A stretch of 64,000 bases of DNA. Origin: Candidatus Neomarinimicrobiota bacterium (lineage in GTDB: Bacteria; Fidelibacterota; JAANXI01). The notes under the pieces were generated by a model that worked only from the letters and a program-made list of their open reading frames with translations, was not told where the DNA came from and made no database searches. How positions within the stretch are numbered: position 1 is the first letter of the stretch; each line of letters opens with the position of its first letter. The position numbers and the translations under genes are program-made. The stretch spans positions 1-64,000 of the forward strand of contig JAIPJS010000011.1 of the NCBI GenBank assembly GCA_021734025.1, given 5' to 3'. Shown piece by piece: positions 36,010-44,854 of the stretch.

Positions 36010-37991
36010 GCGGTGTTCTGATCCTTCTGCCGGGGCAGTGCTACCTTGGCAAGCCAAAGGATCACAACGGCAAGTAACAGGATTCCGGGCCAGGTTCCGA
36101 GCGGTTCCGGAACGATAGCCAGAACGTCCGCCTTGCTGGAAATGACAATTGGAATCGCCATCAGAATCCCAATGAGCGCTTCTCCGGTAATAAGTCCTGA
36201 AGCAAACAGGAGTCCACGATTCTTTGCTGCGTCACCGGATTGCTCCAATCGTTCAAGATCGTCGCCGGTGGCAATGGATTTCCTGCTTTCCAGCCCACGT
36301 TGAACTGCCCACGAGACAAGACCGCCGAGGAAAATAGGCACCGAGAGTTCGAACGGAAGGTAAATACCAACAGCCACAGCCAATACCGGCAGGCGAAACT
36401 CCGCACCGCGCTTTTCCTGAATTTTATCCAGGACGATGACCAGGATGGCGATTGCCATTCCGATTCCGATCATCCCCCAGGGAAGATTCTGGTTAAAGAC
36501 GCCGTCGGCCACGGAGGCCATCAGCGTGGCCTGGGGCGCCGCCAGCGGATTCGGATGGGCTTCGGTCGGAACACCAATACCATATGCTTTTTCAATTAAA
36601 ATCAGCACGGGCGCGAGTACGACCGCCGCCGAGAGTACGCCAACCATTTGCATCACCTGTTGCTTCCAGGGGGTGGCTCCAACCAGATAGCCGGCTTTCA
36701 GATCCTGCATATTGTCACCACCGATTGCCGCAGCACACGCGACCACGGCACCAATAAATATTGCCGCCGCCGGCCCTTTGGGATCCCCGGTACCCAGGAG
36801 TGCCACCAGCATTAACGCGGAGAAAAGTATCGTGGCAATAGTTACACCGGATATCGGATTATTGGAACTGCCTACCAGCCCGGCCATATATGCAGCGACT
36901 GCTGAGAAAAGAAACCCGGCAATGAGCATGACTACCGCCATTAGAATGGAGGGACCCGCGCTTTGAATCACATAAAAATAGACCCCGAAAATCGGTAGAA
37001 TCGACAGAAGCAGTAAGATTCCAACCCATTTGATAGGCGTATCACGCTCGGTCCGCGCAATATCGGAAAAACTTCTGGTGGCGCCCAGTTTATAGGTGTC
37101 CAAGCTTGATTTCACTCCGGTGACAATCGAGGAGCGCAAATTGACCAGGGCATAGAGACCGCCAATAACCATCGCACCAACACCGAGAAACCGGGTATGG
37201 GAAGACCAGATTTCACCAGCCCATTCCACGGCAGCCATCGGCTCTCCAGCAACCATTGGCCACTCATGAAACATAGCAAATATCGGGATGGCTACCAGCC
37301 AATTGATAGCACCGCCGAGAAAGACGAGCACAGCGATATTAATTCCGACAATATACCCTACTGATATAAGAGCCGGAGAGAGGTTCGAACCGAAATAGGC
37401 GATTCCCGAACCGACCTTAGTGGCTGTTTCAACCACCCCTGTCCAGAGACGGAGCCCGGTCTCCCCGAATTTAAACAATGCACCAATAATGCCCGCCTGG
37501 GCGATATATTTCACGCTGGACCCACCTTTATCCCCTGTACGAAGGACTTCGGCTGTGGCTATACCTTCGGGAAATTTCAGGCCCTCTTCCACGATGAGCG
37601 CACGACGCAGCGGCACCGTGAAGAGCACTCCAATGACTCCGCCCAGTCCGGCGATCAGCGTTGTTTCCAGATAGTCAAAGGTGGTCCAGTACCGCATCAC
37701 AATGAGGGCTGGCAGTGTAAAGATTACACCGGCCGCCAGCGATTCGCCCGCAGAGGCCGCCGTCTGAACGATGTTATTTTCCAAAATATTGGAGGACCGA
37801 AACAATCTGAGTATTCCCATGGAGAGAACTGCTGCGGGAATCGATGCAGAGACTGTCATCCCGGCAAACAGCCCGAGATAGGCGTTTGCTCCGGCTAATA
37901 CTATACTCAGAACAATCCCAAGCAGGATAGCTTTTAGGGTGATTTCAGGAAGACTTACATTATCGGGAACGGTCTGTTTATCCTGGGCCAC
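36006..37991 (-). CDS. OPT family oligopeptide transporter
   Basis: 661 residues with about 14-16 membrane helices. N-terminal LPEITLKAILLGIVLSIVLAGANAYLGLFAGMTVSASIPAA is the classic OPT/YSL first helix. FPEGIATAEVLRTGD and IGGDNMQDLKAGYLVGATPWKQQ are highly conserved family stretches. Proton-coupled uptake of oligopeptides or metal chelates is expected. It is co-transcribed with the DUF84 NTPase. It diverges from the TPP riboswitch across ~170 bases. Confidence 0.95.
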   Translation of the reverse strand: MAQDKQTVPDNVSLPEITLKAILLGIVLSIVLAGANAYLGLFAGMTVSASIPAAVLSMGILRLFRSSNILENNIVQTAASAGESLAAGVIFTLPALIVMRYWTTFDYLETTLIAGLGGVIGVLFTVPLRRALIVEEGLKFPEGIATAEVLRTGDKGGSSVKYIAQAGIIGALFKFGETGLRLWTGVVETATKVGSGIAYFGSNLSPALISVGYIVGINIAVLVFLGGAINWLVAIPIFAMFHEWPMVAGEPMAAVEWAGEIWSSHTRFLGVGAMVIGGLYALVNLRSSIVTGVKSSLDTYKLGATRSFSDIARTERDTPIKWVGILLLLSILPIFGVYFYVIQSAGPSILMAVVMLIAGFLFSAVAAYMAGLVGSSNNPISGVTIATILFSALMLVALLGTGDPKGPAAAIFIGAVVACAAAIGGDNMQDLKAGYLVGATPWKQQVMQMVGVLSAAVVLAPVLILIEKAYGIGVPTEAHPNPLAAPQATLMASVADGVFNQNLPWGMIGIGMAIAILVIVLDKIQEKRGAEFRLPVLAVAVGIYLPFELSVPIFLGGLVSWAVQRGLESRKSIATGDDLERLEQSGDAAKNRGLLFASGLITGEALIGILMAIPIVISSKADVLAIVPEPLGTWPGILLLAVVILWLAKVALPRQKDQNTA

Positions 37992-38163
37992 GAAAATACC
38001 TTTCTGTTATGTTATCAGTGTGCATCGTGCCTCTGAAATGGAAAAGAAAAGTACAATTGCGGCAAAAATGAATCAAGGCATTCCAATAATATACTTGTAG
38101 CCAACGTTTGGAAATCGTTTGATAATAATGTGAAGTTTGGCCATATTTACAGAACAAATATGC

Positions 38164-38243
38164 GAAAGGGGTGCCCCGATACATCGGGGCTGAGATCATA
38201 CCCGTAAGACCTGATCTGGATAATACCAGCGTAGGGAGTGGAA
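38164..38243 (+). promoter_or_regulatory. TPP riboswitch (THI element) of the thiamin operon
   Basis: The conserved blocks are all present: GGGGTGCCCCGATACATCGGGGC, GCTGAGATCATACCCG, ACCTGATCTGGATAATACCAGCGTAGGGA. Thiamin pyrophosphate binding should favour the terminator that follows and switch off the HypE-like-thiE-thiD-tenA operon. Confidence 0.96.
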
Positions 38244-38251
38244 TTGGAATT

Positions 38252-38289
38252 AAGCCGTTGCTCCCTGCATGGAGGCAACGGCTTTTTTG
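38252..38289 (+). terminator. Terminator of the first TPP riboswitch
   Basis: AAGCCGTTGC (38252-38261) pairs with GCAACGGCTT (38275-38284), followed by TTTTT. It sits between the riboswitch and the first gene of the thiamin operon. Confidence 0.93.
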
Positions 38290-38308
38290 CGTTATGGAGG
38301 TGTCAGCT

Positions 38309-39367
38309 ATGGCTTCAGATCTGCCGGAAGTAGGCAAAGTATCCTCGGAAGTGTTTGACGAGATAATTTTACCGAGGCTCGGGAAAAAACGCGATGATGT
38401 GCTGGTCGGCCCGCAGCACGGAGTGGATATCGGAGTGATCGACCTCGGAAACGGCCAGGTGCAGGCCATGAGTACGGACCCGGTATTCATTGTACCGCCA
38501 TACGGATGGGAACGATCGGCGTGGTTTGCGGTCCATATCCTGGCGTCGGACACTGCCACGTCCGGCTTGGCGCCGAGCCACATGACTATTGATCTAAATA
38601 TGCCACTGGGACTGGAACGTGACCAGCTTGAATCCATGTGGTCGGTAATCCACGAGGAATGCGAGAAGCTTGGTATTGCCATCGTTTCCGGACACACAGG
38701 CCGGTACGAGGGGTGCAACTATCCAATGGTTGGCGGTGCCACCGTATTTGCTATCGGCTCCAAAGATAAATACGTCACGCCGGCTATGGCGGAACCGGGA
38801 GACAGGGTAATTGTCACGAAGGGACCTGCCATAGAAGCTTCGGCGCTGTTTGCCGTGACTTTTCCCGGGAAAGTGGAAGAGGCGTACGGCAAGGAGACGG
38901 CCAACGAAGCCGAAGACATCTTCTGGCAAATGTCGGTCGTAGAGGAAGCGCTTACGGCTGCGGAGGTCGGTGTGCGGGAGAATGGCGTCACCGGTATGCA
39001 TGATGCCACCGAATGCGGCATCTGGGGCGGACTCGCTGAGATTGCCACCGCATCCGACGTCGGTCTGAACATTGAGAAGGATGAGATTATCCTGCAGGAT
39101 GCCGTGGAAAAGGTCTGCCGTCTCTGGGATATTGACCCGTATATCTCTATCAGTGAAGGAACACTTATTATCACCAGTAAGGCGCACAAGGCTGATGAGA
39201 TTATCCGGCGCCTTGAAGGTAAGGATATTCCGGCCAGTATTGTCGGAGAAGTGACGCCCGGGTCCGAGGGCACACGGTATTTTGAAGACGGTAAAGAGCA
39301 TGAACTGGTGCATCCGAAGACGGACCCATTTTGGGCAGCGTACGGCAAAGCGGCCGAAGGTGAATGA
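38309..39367 (+). CDS. AIR synthase-related (HypE/PurM-fold) protein, first gene of thiamin operon
   Basis: A 352-residue PurM-superfamily ATP-binding protein of the HypE/AIR-synthase-related type. The visible marks are VGPQHGVDIGVIDLG and STDPVF near the N-terminus, TSGLAPSHMTIDLNMP, PGDRVIVTKGPAIEAS at the start of the C-terminal domain, and GMHDATECGIWGGLAE, in place of the MTDITGGGL of selenophosphate synthase. The start 38309 is chosen for GGAGG 8 bases upstream; the frame is open back into the riboswitch. Under TPP control and coupled to thiE, it could be the thiamin-phosphate kinase (ThiL is the same superfamily). No standard ThiL is present in the window. Confidence 0.8.
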   Translation: MASDLPEVGKVSSEVFDEIILPRLGKKRDDVLVGPQHGVDIGVIDLGNGQVQAMSTDPVFIVPPYGWERSAWFAVHILASDTATSGLAPSHMTIDLNMPLGLERDQLESMWSVIHEECEKLGIAIVSGHTGRYEGCNYPMVGGATVFAIGSKDKYVTPAMAEPGDRVIVTKGPAIEASALFAVTFPGKVEEAYGKETANEAEDIFWQMSVVEEALTAAEVGVRENGVTGMHDATECGIWGGLAEIATASDVGLNIEKDEIILQDAVEKVCRLWDIDPYISISEGTLIITSKAHKADEIIRRLEGKDIPASIVGEVTPGSEGTRYFEDGKEHELVHPKTDPFWAAYGKAAEGE

Positions 39368-40026
39368 TGAAATCCGAGCGCATAGCCGGGTGGAGACTCT
39401 ACGTTATAACGGATTCCGATATTTCCGGAAAATCTCACCAGGACGCTGCAAAAGCGGCTATGGCTGGTGGGGCTGACGTAATACAATTTCGCGAAAAAAA
39501 CTGCTCTAGCGCCGAGTTATACGAGATTGCCGGCGAACTCCGGGAAATCACGCGGAAGGCCGATGTCGATTTCATCGTGAATGATCGTCTGGATATTGCC
39601 CAGGCGGTGGATGCCGATGGCGTCCACCTGGGGCAGGACGACATCCCGATTTCGGTGGCCCGGGAGATCCTCGGTCCGGACAAGATCATTGGTGGATCGG
39701 CCCGGTACCAGGGAGAAGCAGAGCAGATGGCGCAAGAGGGCGTGGATTATCTTGGACTCGGACCCGTGTATGAGGCGCGGTCAACCAAGCACGATACAGT
39801 TGCACCTCAGGGGCTTGATCTCGTCCGAAAGGTGAAACAGGAAACGACGCTTCCTATTGTCGCTATCGGCGGTATTGGACCTGAGAATCTCTCATTTATC
39901 TTTGAAGCCGGAGCTGACAGTGTGGCAGTTATTTCAGCCATTATGAAAGCGGACGATATCACCAAAGCGACCCGGGACATAAAAGAGACAATTGAAAACC
40001 TCCAACCTGAGGGTAATCTGGTATGA
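39364..40026 (+). CDS. thiE: Thiamin-phosphate synthase
   Basis: Joins HMP-diphosphate and thiazole phosphate. A 220-residue TIM barrel with the family stretches YVITDSD, ADVIQFREKNCSS, FIVNDRLDIAQAVDADGVHLGQDD, YLGLGPVYEARSTKHD and PIVAIGGIGPENL. The start overlaps the preceding stop by 4 bases (ATGA) and the stop overlaps the thiD start in the same way, so the operon is tightly coupled. Confidence 0.96.
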   Translation: MMKSERIAGWRLYVITDSDISGKSHQDAAKAAMAGGADVIQFREKNCSSAELYEIAGELREITRKADVDFIVNDRLDIAQAVDADGVHLGQDDIPISVAREILGPDKIIGGSARYQGEAEQMAQEGVDYLGLGPVYEARSTKHDTVAPQGLDLVRKVKQETTLPIVAIGGIGPENLSFIFEAGADSVAVISAIMKADDITKATRDIKETIENLQPEGNLV

Positions 40027-40820
40027 AAAAAGTACTAACTATCGCGGGATCGGACAGTGGTGGCGGCGCAGGCATCCAGGCAGATCTGAAAACCTTTATG
40101 GCATTTGGAACCCACGGGATGTCCGCTATTACGGCAATTACTGCGCAGAATACGGTGGGCGTCCAGTCAGCGCATCCGCTTCCGAGAGATCTGATCCGCG
40201 AGCAGATTAAATCCGTAGCAGACGATATTGGTGTAGATGCGGTGAAAACCGGGATGTTAGCGAGCTCAGAAATTGTGCAGACGGTGGCTGACGCGGTCCG
40301 GGAATTTACTCTGCCGAACCTGGTGGTAGATCCAGTGATGATCGCCAAGAGTGGTGATCCACTGCTGGCTGAAGAGGCCAGAGAAACAATCAGGGAAGAA
40401 CTGCTGCCGCTGGCGGCGGTGATTACCCCCAACCTGCATGAAGCATCCGAACTTCTCGATATGGAAATTGATACCATTGATGATATGGAGGATGCCGCCC
40501 GCGCCCTGCAATCGCTGGGATGTCAGTGGGTTGTGGTCAAAGGCGGGCATCTCACCGGAGAAGAGGCAGTCGACGTGCTTTTCGATGGGAACCGGATTTA
40601 TCATGAACGCGCGGAATATATCAAGAGTGAAAATACGCACGGTACCGGATGTACCTTCAGCTCGGCGATTGCGGCGGGTCTTGCGAAGGGTAACCAGCCG
40701 CTGGAGGCGATACGCAATGCAAAGCGGTATATCAACGAAGCCATCCGTGAAGGCCTGGATATAGGCGCCGGACACGGCCCCACGAATCATCTGGTGGGAC
40801 TGGAGTCACGATGGTTTTGA
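40023..40820 (+). CDS. thiD: Hydroxymethylpyrimidine / phosphomethylpyrimidine kinase
   Basis: Phosphorylates HMP twice to HMP-diphosphate. 265-residue ribokinase fold: LTIAGSDSGGGAGIQADLKTF at the N-terminus, AVKTGMLAS, VVDPVMIAKSGDPLL, TPNLHEASEL, and the anion-hole motif HGTGCTFSSAIAAGLAKG. It overlaps thiE by 4 bases and tenA by 10. Confidence 0.97.
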   Translation: MKKVLTIAGSDSGGGAGIQADLKTFMAFGTHGMSAITAITAQNTVGVQSAHPLPRDLIREQIKSVADDIGVDAVKTGMLASSEIVQTVADAVREFTLPNLVVDPVMIAKSGDPLLAEEARETIREELLPLAAVITPNLHEASELLDMEIDTIDDMEDAARALQSLGCQWVVVKGGHLTGEEAVDVLFDGNRIYHERAEYIKSENTHGTGCTFSSAIAAGLAKGNQPLEAIRNAKRYINEAIREGLDIGAGHGPTNHLVGLESRWF

Positions 40821-41494
40821 AACACACAGGAGCGACGGCAAGTGAGGTGTTTACCGATTCTCTCTGGGCAGAGATCGAAGATATCTATCAGTCCATTCTC
40901 GAGCATCCGTTTATTACCGAACTGACTCGTGGTGAGCTGGATCTGGAGATTTTCAAATTTTACCTCCAGCAGGATGCACTCTATCTGGAAGATTTTTCGA
41001 GGGCACTCGCAATCACCGGCGCTCGGGCTGAAGAGCCGAAGGAATTACAGCAATTCATCGAATTTGCCCAGGGGGCTATAGTCACCGAACGAGCGCTTCA
41101 TGAGTCGTATTTCGAGCAGTACGATGTGGATGCGACTGGCCCCAAATCCCCAAGCTGTTTCAATTACACCAACTTCCTGATTGCTACGGCATCAACCGGC
41201 AGTTATCCGGAGAGTGTGGCCGCGCTGCTGCCGTGCTTCTGGATTTATCGGGAGGTCGGAAATTACATCTATAAACAAGCGGTTGACGATAATCCCTATC
41301 AGGATTGGATCGACACCTATTCCGGCGAGGAGTTCGGCGAGGCAGTGGAGCAGGCGATCGATATCACCAATAAGGTGGTGCGCCGTACTTCGGAGCGAAC
41401 GCACGCGAAGATGAAAACGCAGTTCGTGCGATCCAGTCGGCTGGAATGGATGTTCTGGGACAGTGCCTACCACATGGAGGAATGGTTGCCGTAA
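40811..41494 (+). CDS. tenA: Aminopyrimidine aminohydrolase TenA (thiaminase II)
   Basis: Salvages HMP from degraded thiamin by hydrolysing amino-HMP. A 227-residue helical protein with HPFITELTRGELDLEIFKFYLQQDALYLEDFSR, then FNYTNFLIATASTGSYPESVAALLPCFWIY (Cys nucleophile in LPCFW) and DNPYQDWIDTYSGEEF. It is the last gene of the operon. Its presence, with no thiC seen here, suggests salvage is important. Confidence 0.95.
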   Translation: MVLKHTGATASEVFTDSLWAEIEDIYQSILEHPFITELTRGELDLEIFKFYLQQDALYLEDFSRALAITGARAEEPKELQQFIEFAQGAIVTERALHESYFEQYDVDATGPKSPSCFNYTNFLIATASTGSYPESVAALLPCFWIYREVGNYIYKQAVDDNPYQDWIDTYSGEEFGEAVEQAIDITNKVVRRTSERTHAKMKTQFVRSSRLEWMFWDSAYHMEEWLP

Positions 41495-41522
41495 TGTAAA
41501 ATACAACGCACAGAGATGATTC

Positions 41523-41603
41523 AGGGGTGTCTCCCGGTTATCCGGGAGGCTGAGATCAGACCCTCTGAACCTGATCCGGATCATGCCGGCGAAGGGAGAA
41601 GCA
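41523..41603 (+). promoter_or_regulatory. TPP riboswitch upstream of a TonB receptor
   Basis: Second complete THI element: AGGGGTGTCTCCCGG...CCGGGAGGCTGAGATCAGACCC, then GAACCTGATCCGGATCATGCCGGCGAAGGGA. It lies between tenA and the TonB-dependent receptor and marks that receptor as thiamin-regulated. Confidence 0.96.
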
Positions 41604-41611
41604 CTGAAGCC

Positions 41612-41648
41612 AAACCGCTTTTCCCTTCACTGGGGAGAGCGGTTTTTT
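41612..41648 (+). terminator. Terminator of the second TPP riboswitch
   Basis: AAACCGCT (41612-41619) pairs with AGCGGTTT (41638-41645), followed by TTT, just after the riboswitch. About 220 bases separate it from the receptor start. Confidence 0.9.
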
Positions 41649-41785
41649 ATTGGAGGGACAAAAACACACGGTAGAGACGTGCCGTGGAGGCTGTGTGAAA
41701 ATGTAATATCAAGTAATTTGTTCTTCCTGAAATGATAAAAAATGAAGTGGCGTGGAACACATGATAAGCTATTGAAAATATTAAT

Positions 41786-41815
41786 TGTAGAGACGTGCCA
41801 TGGCACGTCTCTACA
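41786..41815. repeat. 30-bp perfect palindrome
   Basis: TGTAGAGACGTGCCA is followed directly by its exact inverse complement. A related half-site, GGTAGAGACGTGCC, occurs at ~41670. It sits in the leader between the riboswitch terminator and the TonB receptor. Palindromes of this type are dispersed intergenic elements in many environmental genomes; no specific role is known to me. Confidence 0.9.
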
Positions 41816-41866
41816 TTGAGTCGGCAAGGGATTGAATTCAATAACCAACCAAATAAGGAGTAACAG

Positions 41867-44338
41867 ATGCACTCGAAGTTATACAATCTAATGTTTTTGG
41901 CCGTTTTGTTGCCGGGAATTATCCTCGCGGACGGTACCATTGAGGGGACGGTGACCGATGCAACCAGCGGGGAAGCCCTGGTCGGCGCCAACGTGCTGCT
42001 GGTAAAAACCGATTACGGAGCGGCCACTAACGAGGCAGGAGAGTTCGTCATTCCGGACGTACCGGATGGTTCGTATACCCTGCGGGTGACGCATATCGGA
42101 TATAAGGAATATAATGAAACTATTCGTATAAATAATTCGGCGCTGAAGATTGATATTGAACTGCAGCCGACGGAAATCCGCGGCGAGCGGGTAATTGTGG
42201 AACCGACCCGGGCCATCGAACGGAAGACTCCGGTTACGTTTTCTTCGCTTTCGAAAGAGGAGTTACAGTACCGCGATCCCATCGAAGATATCCCGGTGAT
42301 GCTGTCGGATTTGCCATCCATAAAAACGTACTCAGAGACCGGGACCGGAATGGGATATACCTATCTCAACATCCGTGGATTCGACCAGCGGCGGATTTCC
42401 GTGCTGATCAACGGAATTCCCCAAAATGATCCCGAGGATCATAATGTCTATTGGCTGAATTTCTTTGATCTGGTCGGCTCACTGGACGATATCCAGGTGC
42501 AGCGCGGCGCTGGGACGGCGTTCTATGGACCGGCGGCTATTGGCGGGAGCGTGAATCTGATCACGGAAAATTACAGCTGGGAGCCCGATTTCAAGGTCGA
42601 GACGCAATTTGGCAGTTATAATACACGGAAACTCAGTGCCGAGGGCAGTACCGGTCTGCTCAACGATCACTGGGTCGGCTACGGGCGCCTGACCCGGATT
42701 ACCACCGACAATTACCGGGACTGGGCCTGGATGGATTTCACGCGCTACTTCGCTGGGCTGGCATATTTTAGCGATAATCATATCGTCAAACTTCAGACCT
42801 ACGGAGGTCCCCAGAATGATGGCCTGGCGTTTTACGGGGTTCCCAAGGAAGACCTGGACGATCGAAATGCCCGTCGCAGCAATTACAGCGAATTTACGGA
42901 GGATGAGGAGTGGTTTAATCAGCCGCATTACGAGCTGATACACCAGTGGAATCTTACCGAGAACCTGAAAATTAGTAACACGCTCTACTTTATTCGGGGT
43001 TACGGCTATTTCGACTATGACGGTTCCTGGGCGCCGCCGTCCTATTACCGGTTGTCGCCTTCGAACTTTGCGCCGAATTCATGGGCGGATAGTCTCGGTA
43101 CCGTCTCCATGGCGGGTAATACCATGATTCGGGCCTATGTTGATAACAAGCAGGGCGGACTTTTGCACCGATACATCTGGAATCACGGAAAGGGGGAACT
43201 GACTGCGGGACTGGCTGTTCGGGCGCACGGGTCACTTCACTGGGGACGCATCCAGGAGACCGAGGGGATAGTATTCAATGATACGCTCAACTCGGAGACT
43301 AATGTGGTATCGCTGGGAGACGAAAATGTCGGAGCAGGCGGAAGACACTATTACGAGTACAACGGCGCCAAAAGTATTTATTCCGTATTTCTCCACGAGA
43401 ATTACAACCTGACCCCCAGTGTTAACTTGTTGTTCGATGTACAATTCACCAGCAAGGAATACCGATTTTATAATGAAAAGTTCTTAAATCATGAGTTCGA
43501 TGTTCCGTACCTGTTTGTGAACCCTAGCGTCGGCGTGAACATGAATTTCACCGACCGGCTGAACGGATATTTGAATGTGGCAAAGACGACCAGGGAACCG
43601 CGATTGAAGAACTATTACGACGCTGCAGAAGCCAGTCAACCGGCGTCCTGGGGATTGATTCGGCCGAACTTTGAACGGCGGAACGACGGCTCCTTCAATT
43701 ACGATGAGCCGTTGGTGCATCCGGAGACGTTGTTCGATTATGAAGCCGGGGCCGGATACCGGACATCCAGGACGACCCTGAACCTCAATTTTTATCTCAT
43801 GGATTTTCGAAATGAGATCGTGAGTAACGGCCAGTTGGATCGTTTTGGTCAGCCTATTACGGGAAATGCCGATCGTACCCGGCATTACGGGGCGGAATTT
43901 TCCGGCGCGTACAAGATTCTGCCGTCACTTCGGGTGAGCGGAAATTATACGGTGTCCCGGAACGTATTCATTGAGCACACCAGCTTCGGGTGGAGCGAGT
44001 CGGATACACTGGACGGTAACACCATTGCCGGCTTCCCGGGACAGATGGGGAACCTGGAGTTCCAGTACAATAAGGACCGCTGGTTTGCCCGGCTGCACGG
44101 TCAGTTCGTCGGGAAACAGTACACGACGAATTTCGAAGAAGAGGAGTTTGTCGTCGATCCCTATAACGTCTGGGACGCCCGGTTCGGTTACCGTTTCCCA
44201 GTGTCCGGTGGTAGCCTGAATCTAACGCTGACCGTGAATAACATCTTTGATGTGCTGTATGCAACCCATGGAGAAGGCGGCGATTTCTTCCCCGGCGCTA
44301 CCCGGAATTACTTCCTGAGTATGAAGTATGATTTTTGA
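41867..44338 (+). CDS. TonB-dependent receptor, probable thiamin/precursor importer
   Basis: An 823-residue outer-membrane receptor. Signal peptide (LAVLLPGIILADG), then a carboxypeptidase-regulatory-like domain (~23-100, IEGTVTDATSGEALVGANV). A plug domain follows at ~115-235 (LNIRGFDQRRISVLINGIPQNDPEDHN, GGSVNLITENY). The 22-strand barrel ends with the terminal aromatic in MKYDF. GGAG lies ~10 bases before the start. No SusD partner follows. Regulation by a TPP riboswitch points to thiamin, HMP or a related vitamer as ligand; this is inference, consistent with known thiamin-regulated TonB receptors in Bacteroidota. Confidence 0.92.
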   Translation: MHSKLYNLMFLAVLLPGIILADGTIEGTVTDATSGEALVGANVLLVKTDYGAATNEAGEFVIPDVPDGSYTLRVTHIGYKEYNETIRINNSALKIDIELQPTEIRGERVIVEPTRAIERKTPVTFSSLSKEELQYRDPIEDIPVMLSDLPSIKTYSETGTGMGYTYLNIRGFDQRRISVLINGIPQNDPEDHNVYWLNFFDLVGSLDDIQVQRGAGTAFYGPAAIGGSVNLITENYSWEPDFKVETQFGSYNTRKLSAEGSTGLLNDHWVGYGRLTRITTDNYRDWAWMDFTRYFAGLAYFSDNHIVKLQTYGGPQNDGLAFYGVPKEDLDDRNARRSNYSEFTEDEEWFNQPHYELIHQWNLTENLKISNTLYFIRGYGYFDYDGSWAPPSYYRLSPSNFAPNSWADSLGTVSMAGNTMIRAYVDNKQGGLLHRYIWNHGKGELTAGLAVRAHGSLHWGRIQETEGIVFNDTLNSETNVVSLGDENVGAGGRHYYEYNGAKSIYSVFLHENYNLTPSVNLLFDVQFTSKEYRFYNEKFLNHEFDVPYLFVNPSVGVNMNFTDRLNGYLNVAKTTREPRLKNYYDAAEASQPASWGLIRPNFERRNDGSFNYDEPLVHPETLFDYEAGAGYRTSRTTLNLNFYLMDFRNEIVSNGQLDRFGQPITGNADRTRHYGAEFSGAYKILPSLRVSGNYTVSRNVFIEHTSFGWSESDTLDGNTIAGFPGQMGNLEFQYNKDRWFARLHGQFVGKQYTTNFEEEEFVVDPYNVWDARFGYRFPVSGGSLNLTLTVNNIFDVLYATHGEGGDFFPGATRNYFLSMKYDF

Positions 44339-44854
44339 CACCAGGTATAGGGGAATAAGGTATAGGGGTATAGGGGATATAATCATGGACTCCCGCTAAA
44401 AGTCCGCGAACCGGGTTGAAGCGGGAGATAATGCGGAGAAAGAAGAAAACGCTCCGAAGGGGCGTAACATGAATAGCCTCGGGCTTCAGCCCGGGGATAA
44501 GAGAAGCAAAACCAGAAACGAATCCCTTGTCGTTCCTGCAGTAATGATTCAGAAATCTGATAGGCTGTCTCTTTGTTAGAACGTTGTTTTTTCTAATCTC
44601 TAAAGGACTCCTCCTGTAAGTCACCGATGTATTAAATAATCGGTGGCGTCCCACACCGTCGGTTGACCTTAACCAGGTCACCGGCGGTGTTGTGTATTTT
44701 AGTCCAGCCATTCGTGACCGGGTTCCGGCCGCAGATGATCGCCCAATAACCTCCCAAAATGCAACATCCGCTTCCTACCCGTTGCGTCTGGATTACGAAC
44801 TCCGTATAATTACTGCGTTGAAATTAAAATTCGGAGCCGGAAAGAAATCACCCT
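44339..44854. other. Intergenic repeat region before polA
   Basis: It holds a short copy of the TATAGGGG/TATAAGG repeat family (44343-44385) and the small hairpins CGCTCCGAAGGGGCG and CTCGGGCTTCAGCCCGGG (~44450-44500). A longer hairpin, ACACCGTCGGTTGACCT with AGGTCACCGGCGGTGT (44654-44689), ends in GTGTATTTT and could be a terminator. No credible gene is seen. Confidence 0.6.

Noticed and set aside
38171-38308. N-terminal extension of the HypE-like gene
   Set aside because: The extension lies within the TPP riboswitch and its terminator; the start at 38309 has GGAGG at good spacing.
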